Assembly: GCA_046294815.1 (NCBI GenBank)
Contig: JBKBOJ010000046.1
Coordinates: forward strand, 1 to 26,235
Length of the DNA stretch: 26,235 nt
Origin: Pelomonas sp046294815
GTDB taxonomy: Bacteria > Pseudomonadota > Gammaproteobacteria > Burkholderiales > Burkholderiaceae_C
Reading direction: 5' to 3'
Shown: positions 5,284 through 12,579 of the stretch, piece by piece
Numbering within the stretch: the first letter of the stretch is position 1
Layout of the letters: each line of letters begins with the position of its first letter
The notes under the pieces: generated by a model
What the model was told of the DNA's origin: nothing
Databases searched by the model: none
What the model saw: the letters and a program-made list of their open reading frames with translations, nothing else
Made by a program: the position numbers and the translations under genes

Positions 5284-6029
5284 AGGACAGCTACTCGATG
5301 CTGGACATCCTGCTGAACCTGCAGCAGCGCGCGCCGGTGCGGTTCGAGCTCGTTGCCGTCAACCTCGACCAGAAGCAGCCTGGCTTCCCCGAGGACGTGC
5401 TGCCCAACTACCTGAAGAGCCGCGGCGTGCCCTTCCACATCGAGCAGCAGGACACCTATTCCGTCGTCAAGCGCGTCGTGCCCGAGGGCAAGACCACCTG
5501 CGGCCTGTGCTCGCGACTGCGCCGCGGCATCCTGTACCGCGTGGCCGGCGAGCTGGGCTGCACCAAGATCGCGCTGGGCCACCACCGCGACGACATCGTC
5601 ACGACGCTGTTCCTGAACATGTTCTTCGGCAGCCGCATGAAGGGCATGCCGCCCAAGCTGGTCAGCGACGATGGCAAAAACGTCGTCATCCGCCCGCTGG
5701 CCTATGTGAAGGAGCCCGACCTGGTGCGCTGGGCCCAGCACCGCGAGTTCCCCATCATCCCGTGCAACCTGTGCGGCAGCCAGGAAAACCTGCAGCGCGT
5801 GCAGGTCAAGGCCATGATCAACGAGTGGGAGAAGCGCTACCCGGGGCGCATCGACAACATCTTCACGGCCATGACCAACATCGTGCCCTCGCACATGATG
5901 GACAAGAAGCTGTTCCCGTTCGAGACCATCAAGGCCACCGGCCAGGCCGACGCCGGCGGCGACATCGCCTTCGACGACGACGAGAGCTGCGCGACGCCGG
6001 CGCCGTCGGTCATCACGCTGCAACGCTGA
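5284..6029 (+). pseudogene. ttcA: Native ttcA, 5' end lost within the PP-loop
   Basis: The frame resumes at AAG GAC AGC TAC TCG ATG CTG GAC (KDSYSMLD), the second half of the TtcA PP-loop SGGKDSYxMLD. Everything upstream, including the two glycines that bind ATP, has been replaced by foreign sequence. From the ATG at 5298 a 243-aa product could still be made. It has C68 and C71 (TTCGLCSRLRRG), C156 (IIPCNLCGSQ) and GHHRDD, but no PP-loop, so I predict it cannot activate tRNA. The GC-rich codons match the backbone, and it is followed by a DUF4136 lipoprotein and glmU, the setting I would expect for a Burkholderiales ttcA. This is therefore the resident gene and the copy at 4134-5078 the newcomer. 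The AAGGA at 5284-5288 could act as a weak ribosome-binding site. Confidence 0.88.
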
Positions 6030-6090
6030 TTTACACGGGGGCAATGTCGGCAGGTCAGAATCGGTACACCGCTTCGTTAGGAGGTGAACG

Positions 6091-6711
6091 ATGAACCGCC
6101 GACTGCTTCTCACCACCCTCACCGCCGCCTCGCTGGCGGCGCTGGCCGGCTGCGCCGGCCCCTATACCGTCTCCGCCGACGTGTCCAGTTATGGCAACTG
6201 GCCGGCTGGCCGCCAACCCGGCACCTACGCCTTCGACCGCCTGCCCTCGCAGCAGCAGAACGAGGAGGCCGCCAAGCGCCAGGCCGCGCTGGAAGACGCC
6301 GCCAAGCCGGCGCTGGAGAAGGCCGGCTTCAAGCCCGCGACCGACCCCAAGACCGCCGACGTGCTGGTGACGCTGGGCGCCCGCGTGACCGCCTACGACC
6401 CCGTGCCTTGGGACGACCCGCTGTGGTGGCGCTGGCGCGGCCGGTTGTACTCGCCGCGCTACGGCTATGTGGGCCCCGGCCCCTGGGGCTGGCGCCACGA
6501 CCCCTTCTTCGACCGCCGCTACGACCGCGCCGTGGCCGTGCTGCTGCGCGACCGCGCCAGCGGCGAAGCGCTGTACGAGGCGCATTCCAGCAACGAAGGC
6601 GCCACCATGGGCAGCGACGCGCTGCTGCAGGCGTTGTTCGACGCGGCGCTGGCGGAGTTCCCGAAGGTCAGCCCGAAGGCGCGCCGCGTGTCCGTGCAAG
6701 CCATGCGCTGA
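6091..6711 (+). CDS. DUF4136-type outer-membrane lipoprotein, 206 aa
   Basis: The N-terminus MNRRLLLTTLTAASLAALAGC is a lipoprotein signal with the lipobox LAGC. C21 would be acylated and the mature protein anchored in a membrane, most likely the outer one. The remainder has the DUF4136 layout: an early YTVSADVSSYGNW strand, a TYAFDRLP segment, an alpha-helical AAKRQAALEDAAKPALEKAG, a DVLVTLGARV strand, an aromatic stretch (DDPLWWRWRGRLYSPRYGYVGPG), and a terminal AVAVLLRDRASGEALYEAHS. The biochemical role of the family is unknown. ATG 6091 has AGGAGGTG 4 nt upstream. It sits in the same direction between ttcA and glmU. The loss of the ttcA 5' end could have changed its transcription. Confidence 0.85.
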   Translation: MNRRLLLTTLTAASLAALAGCAGPYTVSADVSSYGNWPAGRQPGTYAFDRLPSQQQNEEAAKRQAALEDAAKPALEKAGFKPATDPKTADVLVTLGARVTAYDPVPWDDPLWWRWRGRLYSPRYGYVGPGPWGWRHDPFFDRRYDRAVAVLLRDRASGEALYEAHSSNEGATMGSDALLQALFDAALAEFPKVSPKARRVSVQAMR

Positions 6712-6786
6712 CGGCGAGGGCCGGCCCGCGACATCCGCCAGCCTGACCATAATCGCGGCTTTGCAAAAAGAGGTCGCAAGGCAGGC

Positions 6787-8169
6787 ATGGCGCTCAACAT
6801 CGTGATCATGGCGGCGGGCAAGGGCACCCGCATGAAGTCCGCAACGCCCAAGGTGTTGCACAAGCTCGCGGGCCGCTCGCTGCTGGCGCATGTGCTCAAG
6901 AGCTGCGAGCCCCTGGCCGCCGAGGCGCGCATCGTCATCACCGGCCACGGCGCCGAAGCCGTGGAGGCCGCGGTCGCCGCGCCCGGCATCTCGTTCGTGC
7001 GCCAGATGCCCCAGCTCGGCACGGGCCACGCCATCCAGCAGGTCGTGCCCAGCCTGGTGGGCGAAGGCACGACGCTGATCCTGAACGGCGATGTGCCGCT
7101 GATCGAGACCGCCACCGCCAAGGCGTTGATCGACGCCTGCGCCGGCCATGCGCTGGTGCTGCTGACCGTCGACCTGGCCGACCCGACCGGCTACGGCCGC
7201 ATCATCCGCGACAAGGACGACGGCGGCGTGCTGGCCATCGTCGAGCACAAGGACGCCTCGCCCGAGCAGCGCCTGATCCGCGAAGGCTACAGCGGCATGA
7301 TGGCCGCGCCCACGGCAGCGCTGAAGCGCTGGGTGGGCCAGCTGACCAACGACAACGCCCAGGGCGAGTACTACCTGACCGACATCGTCGCGATGGCCGT
7401 CGCCGAGGGCCTGCCCGTGCTGGGCATCAAGGCCCACAGCGAGACCGAGGTGCTGGGCGTCAACGACCCGGTGCAGCTGGCCCAGCTGGAGCGCGCCTTC
7501 CAGGCCCGCCAGGCGGAGGGCCTGATGCGCGCCGGGCTGCGCCTGGCCGACCCGGCCCGCTTCGACCTGCGCGGCACCCTCACGCACGGCCAGGACTGCG
7601 AGATCGACGTGAACTGCGTGTTCGAGGGCGAGGTGGTGCTGGGCGACGGTGTGCGCATCGGCGCCAACTGCGTGATCCGCAACGCCCGCATCGCGGCCGG
7701 CGCGCGCATCCACGAGTTCAGCCACATCGACGGCGAGAAGCCCGCTGGCGCCAGCGTCGGCGAGGGCGCGCTGGTCGGCCCCTTCGCCCGCCTGAGGCCG
7801 GGCGCACAGCTGGGCGCCGAGGTGCACATCGGCAACTTCGTCGAGGTCAAGAACTCGACGCTGGGCAAGGGCGCCAAGGCCAACCACCTGGCCTACCTCG
7901 GTGATGCCACCGTGGGCGAACGCGTCAACTACGGCGCCGGCTCCATCACGGCCAACTACGACGGCGCCAACAAGCACCGCACCACCATCGGCGACGACGT
8001 GCACGTGGGCTCCAACTGCGTGCTGGTGGCACCGGTGACGCTGGGCAACGGCGCCACCATCGGCGGCGGCTCCACGATCACCAAGGACGTCAACCCGGGT
8101 GAGCTCGCTGTGGCGCGCGGCAAACAGGCCAACATCGCCGGCTGGACGCGGCCCAAGAAGAAAGCTTGA
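6787..8169 (+). CDS. glmU: Bifunctional GlmU (N-acetyltransferase/uridylyltransferase), 460 aa
   Basis: GlmU acetylates glucosamine-1-phosphate and couples it to UTP to make UDP-GlcNAc, the cytoplasmic precursor of peptidoglycan and lipopolysaccharide. The N-terminal nucleotidyltransferase domain (about 1-230) has MAAGKGTRMKSATPKVLH (8-25), QLGTGHA (76-82) and NGDVPL (100-105). The C-terminal left-handed beta-helix (about 250-455) shows hexapeptide repeats and the acetyltransferase residues RLRPGA, GNFVEVKNS, H367 (KANHLAYLGD) and NYGAGSITANYDG. Length is normal and all key residues are present. ATG 6787 matches the family start. The gene stands alone downstream of the DUF4136 gene, and glmS is not found next to it in this window. 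Confidence 0.98.
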   Translation: MALNIVIMAAGKGTRMKSATPKVLHKLAGRSLLAHVLKSCEPLAAEARIVITGHGAEAVEAAVAAPGISFVRQMPQLGTGHAIQQVVPSLVGEGTTLILNGDVPLIETATAKALIDACAGHALVLLTVDLADPTGYGRIIRDKDDGGVLAIVEHKDASPEQRLIREGYSGMMAAPTAALKRWVGQLTNDNAQGEYYLTDIVAMAVAEGLPVLGIKAHSETEVLGVNDPVQLAQLERAFQARQAEGLMRAGLRLADPARFDLRGTLTHGQDCEIDVNCVFEGEVVLGDGVRIGANCVIRNARIAAGARIHEFSHIDGEKPAGASVGEGALVGPFARLRPGAQLGAEVHIGNFVEVKNSTLGKGAKANHLAYLGDATVGERVNYGAGSITANYDGANKHRTTIGDDVHVGSNCVLVAPVTLGNGATIGGGSTITKDVNPGELAVARGKQANIAGWTRPKKKA

Positions 8170-8286
8170 AATAGCGCGGCGCCGTGACTTTGTTCCGGCG
8201 CTTGCACCGCCGCACCCGCGGTGAGGGGGCCAGCGGCGCCCCCCGCCACCGTTAGCATCGTCCTCGTCACACGACTGGCAGTCCCC

Positions 8287-8715
8287 ATGGCCCACGAACT
8301 CGATTTCGCTGCGTTCTCACTCGACGATGCCGTCCCGGCGGACCTGGGTGCGTACGAGCTGCTGCAGGCGCAGCGCGAGCGCGACGAGGCCGAGGCGCGC
8401 AACCGCGCGCTGGCGCTCAAGGCCCAGGCCTGTGACAACGCCGCCGAGGCCTGCTACTACCTGGCCCGCAGCCTGGGCGCCGCGCGCGACCTGCCGCAGG
8501 ATGGCGAGGCCAGCCTGGAGCTGTTGTTCCAGCTCATCGGCGCGCTGGCCGACCTGCCCACCGACATCGCCACGGCCCCGCTGCCCGAGGTGGTGGGCGG
8601 CCGCGACGACGGCATCACCGAGCTGTGCCTGCAGCTGGAGGCCGCCCGCGAGGCGACGCAGGAGGCGCTCGCGAGCGCGGAACTGGCCCCGGCCCGCACC
8701 CAGCTCTGCCACTAA
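8287..8715 (+). CDS. Hypothetical protein, 142 aa
   Basis: An acidic, alanine- and leucine-rich, predominantly helical protein with no signal peptide or membrane helix. The N-terminus MAHELDFAAFSLDDAVPADL is followed by a likely coiled-coil or helical bundle (LLQAQRERDEAEARNRALAL, LELLFQLIGALADL, LEAAREATQEALASAEL). I do not recognise the family. I chose ATG 8287 over an in-frame start at 8221 because the upstream portion (MRGPAAPPATVSIVLVT) covers a GC-rich hairpin region and looks noncoding. It runs in the same direction as glmU, 117 nt downstream, and converges with the dioxygenase gene at 8770. Confidence 0.6.
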   Translation: MAHELDFAAFSLDDAVPADLGAYELLQAQRERDEAEARNRALALKAQACDNAAEACYYLARSLGAARDLPQDGEASLELLFQLIGALADLPTDIATAPLPEVVGGRDDGITELCLQLEAAREATQEALASAELAPARTQLCH

Positions 8716-8738
8716 GCCGGCAGCATCAGCATGCCGGC
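8716..8738. terminator. Stem-loop between convergent genes
   Basis: GCCGGCA (8716-8722) and TGCCGGC (8732-8738) form a 7-bp stem with a 9-nt loop, beginning at the base after the TAA at 8713-8715. It lies between two convergent genes and could end transcription from either side, though no T-run follows on either strand. Confidence 0.45.
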
Positions 8739-8769
8739 CACGCCGCCGTGGGCGCGGTGTGCGGCGGCC

Positions 8770-9624
8770 TCAGAAGCCGCCGACCGGCAGCTTGTCGTCG
8801 CGCTGCAGCCAGTTGCGCGGCGAGTAGCGGCTGCCGGCATCCGTCACATGCAGCGTGTAGGCGTGGCGCGAGCGCTCGGAGCGGTTGGCCGCCGAGTAAT
8901 GCGGCAGCAGGCCGTGGAAGACCACCAGCGAGCCGGCCTCCACCTCCAGCGGGATGGCCTCGCGCGAGTCCGCGGCGGGCCAGGGTGTGGCGTCGACCTG
9001 CTCCATCCAGGCCTTGCGGCCCTCGCGCACGAAGCGCTCGCGCAGCACGCCGCGCGGGCCGCGGTGGCCGCCGGGCTCGGTCCACAGGCAGCCGTTGTGC
9101 AGCGTGGCGTCCTCCAGCGCGAACCAAAAGGTGGTCACGGTGATGGGGTCGGTCTCGAAGAAGCTGGCATCCTGGTGCCAGCGCACCTCGCCGCCGATGC
9201 CGGGCTGCTTGAAGATGAACATGCTCTGCCACACCTGCGGCCGCACGAGGCCCAGCGCAGCGGCCACGCGGCGCAGCGCCTCGCCCTTGGAGAAGGCGCT
9301 GAAGACCGGATCCAGGTCATGCATCGCGTGGCCGATCTTGTTGATGGCCAATTCCTTGGGCACGCGCAGCCGCCCCTGGGCGTCGAAGGCCTCCTCCTCG
9401 AAGAAGCAGCGCACCTGGTCGCCGCTGTCGAGAAAGTAGTCGTCCACGTGGCGCTGCTGTTCCTCGGTCGTGAACACCGGACGCTGCTCGCCGGGGTCGA
9501 AGGCGTCGACGATCTGCAGCGCCCGTGCGCGCAGTGCGGCGATGTCTTCGGCGCGCTTGAAGCCCGGGATGACGAGGAAGCCCTGTTCGGCGTAGACAGC
9601 AGCGTGGTTGGCGTCAACAGTCAT
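8770..9624 (-). CDS. Phytanoyl-CoA dioxygenase (PhyH)-family protein, 284 aa
   Basis: A non-haem Fe(II)/2-oxoglutarate-dependent dioxygenase-like protein of the double-stranded beta-helix fold. The iron ligands of the family are visible as H150 and D152 (RWHQDASFF) and H242 (LLPHYSAANRS), with R251 or R253 (RSRHAYTLH) positioned to bind 2-oxoglutarate. The opening YAEQGFLVIPGF and the CLWTEPGGH and GSLVVFHG motifs are typical of PhyH proteins. The substrate cannot be read from the sequence. Relatives hydroxylate acyl chains, ectoine or antibiotics. I chose ATG 9624 because residues upstream of it are low-complexity serine/threonine sequence unlike the family. The gene is divergent from the SRPBCC gene, 82 nt away, so both promoters lie at 9625-9706. 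Confidence 0.88.
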   Translation of the reverse strand: MTVDANHAAVYAEQGFLVIPGFKRAEDIAALRARALQIVDAFDPGEQRPVFTTEEQQRHVDDYFLDSGDQVRCFFEEEAFDAQGRLRVPKELAINKIGHAMHDLDPVFSAFSKGEALRRVAAALGLVRPQVWQSMFIFKQPGIGGEVRWHQDASFFETDPITVTTFWFALEDATLHNGCLWTEPGGHRGPRGVLRERFVREGRKAWMEQVDATPWPAADSREAIPLEVEAGSLVVFHGLLPHYSAANRSERSRHAYTLHVTDAGSRYSPRNWLQRDDKLPVGGF

Positions 9625-9706
9625 GCGGATGCTCGGGAAGTTGTGCCGATTGTGTAGCCGCCGCGCCGTGGCCACAGTGTCGACACCCCTCTTCGCTGGA
9701 GACACC

Positions 9707-10237
9707 ATGAAAGTGCTGAAGCTGCTGCTGGTCCTCATCGTCGTGCTGCTGGCCCTGCTGGTGGGCGGCGGGCTGCTGCTGTCGCCCAAGTTCAGCCTGT
9801 CGCGCTCAGTGACCATCAACGCAGCGCCCGAGGAGGTCTACGCGCTGGTCGCCGACCCGCGCGGCTGGAAGCAGTGGAGCGTCTGGAACCGGCGCGATCC
9901 GGCCATGGCCATCGAGTACAGCGGCCCGGCCTCAGGCCCGGGCGCCGTCTGGGCCTGGAAGAGCAAAACCGAGGGCGACGGCCGCATGACCTTCACGACC
10001 GCAGAGCCGGGCCGGCAACTGGGCTACGAGCTGTTCTTCCCGGACTTCGGCACCACGTCCACCGGAGAGCTGCGGCTGGAGCCCAACGGCGGCGGCACAC
10101 AGGTCACCTGGACCATGAATGGCGACATGGGCGCCAACCCGGTCTACCGCTGGATGGGCTTGTTCATGGACAAGATGGTGGGGCCGGACTTTGATGCCGG
10201 GCTGGCCAATCTCAAGGCCCTGGCGGAGAAAAGTTAG
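9707..10237 (+). CDS. SRPBCC-family protein with N-terminal membrane anchor, 176 aa
   Basis: Residues 1-27 (MKVLKLLLVLIVVLLALLVG and onwards) form one membrane helix. The remainder is a START/Bet v1-like (SRPBCC, polyketide-cyclase-type) ligand-binding domain: SVTINAAPEEVYALVADPRG, WKQWSVWNRRDPAM, a GPGAVWAWKS turn, and the paired strands TQVTWTMNGD and MGANPVYRWMGLFMDKMVG before a terminal helix (DFDAGLANLKALAEK). Such domains bind hydrophobic small molecules. The ligand here is unknown. Length is typical of membrane-anchored SRPBCC proteins. ATG 9707 directly starts the hydrophobic segment, whereas a longer in-frame start at 9608 would overlap the divergent dioxygenase. Confidence 0.85.
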   Translation: MKVLKLLLVLIVVLLALLVGGGLLLSPKFSLSRSVTINAAPEEVYALVADPRGWKQWSVWNRRDPAMAIEYSGPASGPGAVWAWKSKTEGDGRMTFTTAEPGRQLGYELFFPDFGTTSTGELRLEPNGGGTQVTWTMNGDMGANPVYRWMGLFMDKMVGPDFDAGLANLKALAEKS

Positions 10238-10259
10238 CCCCTCGCCCAGCCGTGGGGAC

Positions 10260-10325
10260 GGCGATGCTTGCCGGTTCGACCGTCAAGCACATCGCCCGAC
10301 GCCGGCCGGCTTGGGGCGGGCCGGC
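10260..10325. terminator. Two stem-loops between convergent genes
   Basis: The first dyad (10260-10296) pairs GGCGATG with CATCGCC, then CTTG with CAAG, around an inner CGG-TTCGA-CCG hairpin. The second (10301-10325) pairs GCCGGCC with GGCCGGC. They lie between the 3' ends of the SRPBCC gene and the first lipoprotein gene. No T-run follows, so termination is suggested by position and structure only. Confidence 0.4.
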
Positions 10326-10339
10326 ACTCGTCCCGCACC

Positions 10340-11011
10340 TCAGGCGGGCTCCCAGACCAGTGCCAGCGCCAGCGCCGCCTCGGTGACGGCGCGGCCCAGC
10401 GGCGTGGCCGGGTCGGGCCGGCGCAGATGCGGCACGCCGCGGCTGAGGTCCACGCTGCCCACCACCTGGCCGCCCTGCAGCATCTCGTAGCCCACCGCCG
10501 TGGGGCTGGTGAAGGCGCTGCCTTCGAGCTGGTGCACCGAGCGCAGCGCCAGCGTCAGCTCGCCGCGCCGGTAGCTGCCCTCGCGGGTCTGCTGCCCCCA
10601 CTGCACGCGGCCCTCGCCGATGTCCAGCACCGCGTCGGATGCGCCACGCCAGCGGCAGTTCAGCGTCCAGGGCTTGGTGACCAAGGCCAGCACGCGCACG
10701 GTCACTTCGGTCTGGCGCGCGGTGCACTCGGCCTCGCTGTCGCCGGCCGGCGTGGTCCAGGTGTAGCGCAGCGGCGCCTTGCCGGTGCTCAAGGTGTCGA
10801 ACAGCGACAGCCGGTCGGCTCCGCGGTCGTAGCGCACGCGCTGGCCGCTCAACATGAAATCGCCCTGGCGGCCCCAGCCGGGCTTGCCGAAGGACTCATC
10901 GGCGACGCCGGCCAGCGCGGCCGGTTGCGCCATGCGCGCCTCGCGCACCACGCCGCAAGCGGCCAACAGGAACAACGCCGCGGCCCCGGCCGCCGCCGAT
11001 AGATGACGCAT
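10340..11011 (-). CDS. Lipoprotein of unknown function, tandem paralogue 1, 223 aa
   Basis: MRHLSAAAGAAALFLLAAC is a lipoprotein signal with the cysteine at residue 19. The mature part has a GVADESFGKPGWGRQGDFML segment, an RVRYDRGADRL strand, two cysteines about 25 residues apart (EAECTARQ and LNCRWRG) that could form a disulfide, and a C-terminal block ending RRPDPATPLGRAVTEAALAL. The whole protein is paralogous to the one encoded at 11102-11803, and the last 30 residues are almost identical. I do not recognise the family. ATG 11011 has GAGGTG 3 nt upstream and directly precedes the signal, so I prefer it to TTG 11023. A role in the periplasm or outer membrane is inferred from the signal alone. 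Confidence 0.75.
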   Translation of the reverse strand: MRHLSAAAGAAALFLLAACGVVREARMAQPAALAGVADESFGKPGWGRQGDFMLSGQRVRYDRGADRLSLFDTLSTGKAPLRYTWTTPAGDSEAECTARQTEVTVRVLALVTKPWTLNCRWRGASDAVLDIGEGRVQWGQQTREGSYRRGELTLALRSVHQLEGSAFTSPTAVGYEMLQGGQVVGSVDLSRGVPHLRRPDPATPLGRAVTEAALALALVWEPA

Positions 11012-11101
11012 AGCACCTCGCAATGAATCGGGAAAACCCGCAGTCTACGGACAGCGAATGCCCCCTGCCGGTCCTCACCCATGACTGCCGGCATGTCCCG
11101 G

Positions 11102-11803
11102 CTATCTAGGCTCCCAGACCAGCGCCAGCGCCAGCGCGGCCTCGGTGACGGCGCGGCCCAGCGGCGTGGCGGGGTCGGGCCGGCGCAGCCGCGGTGCGCT
11201 GCCGCCGAGGTCCAGGCTGCCCACCACCGTGCCCTGGTGCAGCATCTCGTAGCCCACGGCCGCGGCCTGCGGCGTGGTGCGGCCGTCCAGCCGGTGCACC
11301 GAGCGCAGCCCCAGCGTCAGCTCGCCGCGGCGGTAGGCGCCCTCGCGCATCAGCACGCCGCCGCGCAGCGCGCCCTCGCCGATCTGCAGCATGGCCGCCG
11401 GCGCGCTGCCCCAGCGACAGCTCAGCACCCAGGGCCGCTCGCCCGTCGTGCGGCCGCCGGGGCTGTGCTGCGGCGTCCAGGCCTCGCAGGCACTGCTGCT
11501 GTCGCCGGCCGGCCCGGCCCAGCTGAAGCGCAGCGGCGCCTTGGCATCGGCCGGCAGCGGCTCGAACAGCGCCAGCCGCGCGGCGCCGCGCTCGTAGCGC
11601 ACGCGCTGGCCGCTCAGCGAGAACTCGCCCTGCCGCCCCCAGGCCGGGCTGCCGAAGCCCTCCTCGGCCACGCCGGCCAGTGACGGCGCCTGCAGCATGC
11701 GCCCGCCCGCCTGCACCGGTCGCCCCTCCCGCACCGACGCACAGCCGGCCAGCAACAGGAGGAACAGGGCTGCAACAGGCGAAGGGGCAACACGGCGGCG
11801 CAT
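11102..11803 (-). CDS. Lipoprotein of unknown function, tandem paralogue 2, 233 aa
   Basis: MRRRVAPSPVAALFLLLLAGC gives a lipobox LAGC with C21. It shares with its downstream neighbour the GVAEEGFGSPAWGRQGEFSL segment, RVRYERGAARLALF, the cysteine pair (SACEAWTP and LSCRWGS), IGEGALRGG, the YRRGELTLGLRSVH strand and the end block LRRPDPATPLGRAVTEAALA. It is therefore a tandem duplicate. The two genes are 90 nt apart and probably form one transcript, read from this gene first. ATG 11803 directly starts the signal, and the in-frame upstream ATG at 11848 would add residues that do not resemble a signal peptide. It is divergent from the DUF4386 gene. Confidence 0.75.
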   Translation of the reverse strand: MRRRVAPSPVAALFLLLLAGCASVREGRPVQAGGRMLQAPSLAGVAEEGFGSPAWGRQGEFSLSGQRVRYERGAARLALFEPLPADAKAPLRFSWAGPAGDSSSACEAWTPQHSPGGRTTGERPWVLSCRWGSAPAAMLQIGEGALRGGVLMREGAYRRGELTLGLRSVHRLDGRTTPQAAAVGYEMLHQGTVVGSLDLGGSAPRLRRPDPATPLGRAVTEAALALALVWEPR

Positions 11804-11826
11804 GGGCTGGATTCCGGCGGCTGGCG

Positions 11827-12579
11827 ATGCATCGGACTCTAGGGCCACGGCCGACGGCCAGCTGTTACCCAGCGTTGCCTGACGTTAATCGCCCGCGGCG
11901 CTTCGGCCCCGACGCATACCCGCCAGCCACCAGGCATCCCTCCCTTGCCCCACCCCACCTGCCGCCCGCCGTCAGCCCCTTCGAACTGCGCCTGGCCGGC
12001 CTGTGCTACCTGGCCATCATTGCGCTGGGCCTGTGGACCGAGACACAGGTGAGCGGCAGCCTGGTCGTCGCGGGCGACGCCGCGGCCACGGCGCAGCGCA
12101 TTGCGGCGCAGTCGGACCTGTGGCGGCTGGGCATCGCGGCCGACCTGCTGATGCAGCTGCTGGACCTGCCCGTCATCGTCGTGATGTGGCGGCTGCTGCG
12201 GCCGGTCAACGAGATGCTGGCGCTGACGGCCACCGGCCTCAATCTCGTGCAGACCGCCGTGCTGGTGGCCAACCGCGTGCAGCTGCTGGCCGCGCTGGCC
12301 ATGCTGGCCGTGCAGCTGCACGGCCAGGGCTTTGGCATCGGCCTGCTGTTCTTCGCCGTGGCCTGCCTGATCCGCGGCGCGCTGATCGCGGCCAGCGGCG
12401 TGCTGCCCCGCGTGCTGGGCTGGGGCCTGGCCTACGGGGTCGACAGCCTGGCGCTGCTGCTGGCGCCGTCGCCGGCGCGGCTGCTGTTCCCGGCGGTGCT
12501 GCTGCCGGCCTTCGTGGCCGAGCTGGCGCTGGCCTTGTGGCTGGTGCTGCGCCCCGGGGCGCGCGCTCAGGGCGGCTGA
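11827..12579 (+). CDS. DUF4386-type integral membrane protein, about 250 aa
   Basis: From FELRLAGLCYLAIIALGLWTE onward this is a polytopic membrane protein of the DUF4386 type, with about six hydrophobic segments: LCYLAIIALGLW, LGIAADLLMQLLDLPVIVVM, LVQTAVLVANRVQLLAALAM, GIGLLFFAVACLIRGALIAA, VLGWGLAYGVDSLALLLA and LLPAFVAELALALWLVL. The function of the family is unknown. The start is uncertain: ATG 11827 is used here, but the first 48 residues of that frame are proline-rich and unlike the family. TTG 11875 or a non-canonical start nearer 11950 is possible. The 3' end overlaps the convergent penicillin-binding protein gene by 13 nt. Confidence 0.7.
   Translation: MHRTLGPRPTASCYPALPDVNRPRRFGPDAYPPATRHPSLAPPHLPPAVSPFELRLAGLCYLAIIALGLWTETQVSGSLVVAGDAAATAQRIAAQSDLWRLGIAADLLMQLLDLPVIVVMWRLLRPVNEMLALTATGLNLVQTAVLVANRVQLLAALAMLAVQLHGQGFGIGLLFFAVACLIRGALIAASGVLPRVLGWGLAYGVDSLALLLAPSPARLLFPAVLLPAFVAELALALWLVLRPGARAQGG

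Noticed and set aside
6055..8295. Very long open frame on the minus strand opposite glmU and the DUF4136 gene
   Set aside because: It is antisense to a complete glmU with all motifs. Its composition (runs of H, A, Q, R, G) is that of a GC-rich shadow frame.
8731..9657. 308-codon plus-strand frame opposite the PhyH-like dioxygenase
   Set aside because: The minus strand encodes the conserved HxD...H dioxygenase motifs. The plus frame has none.
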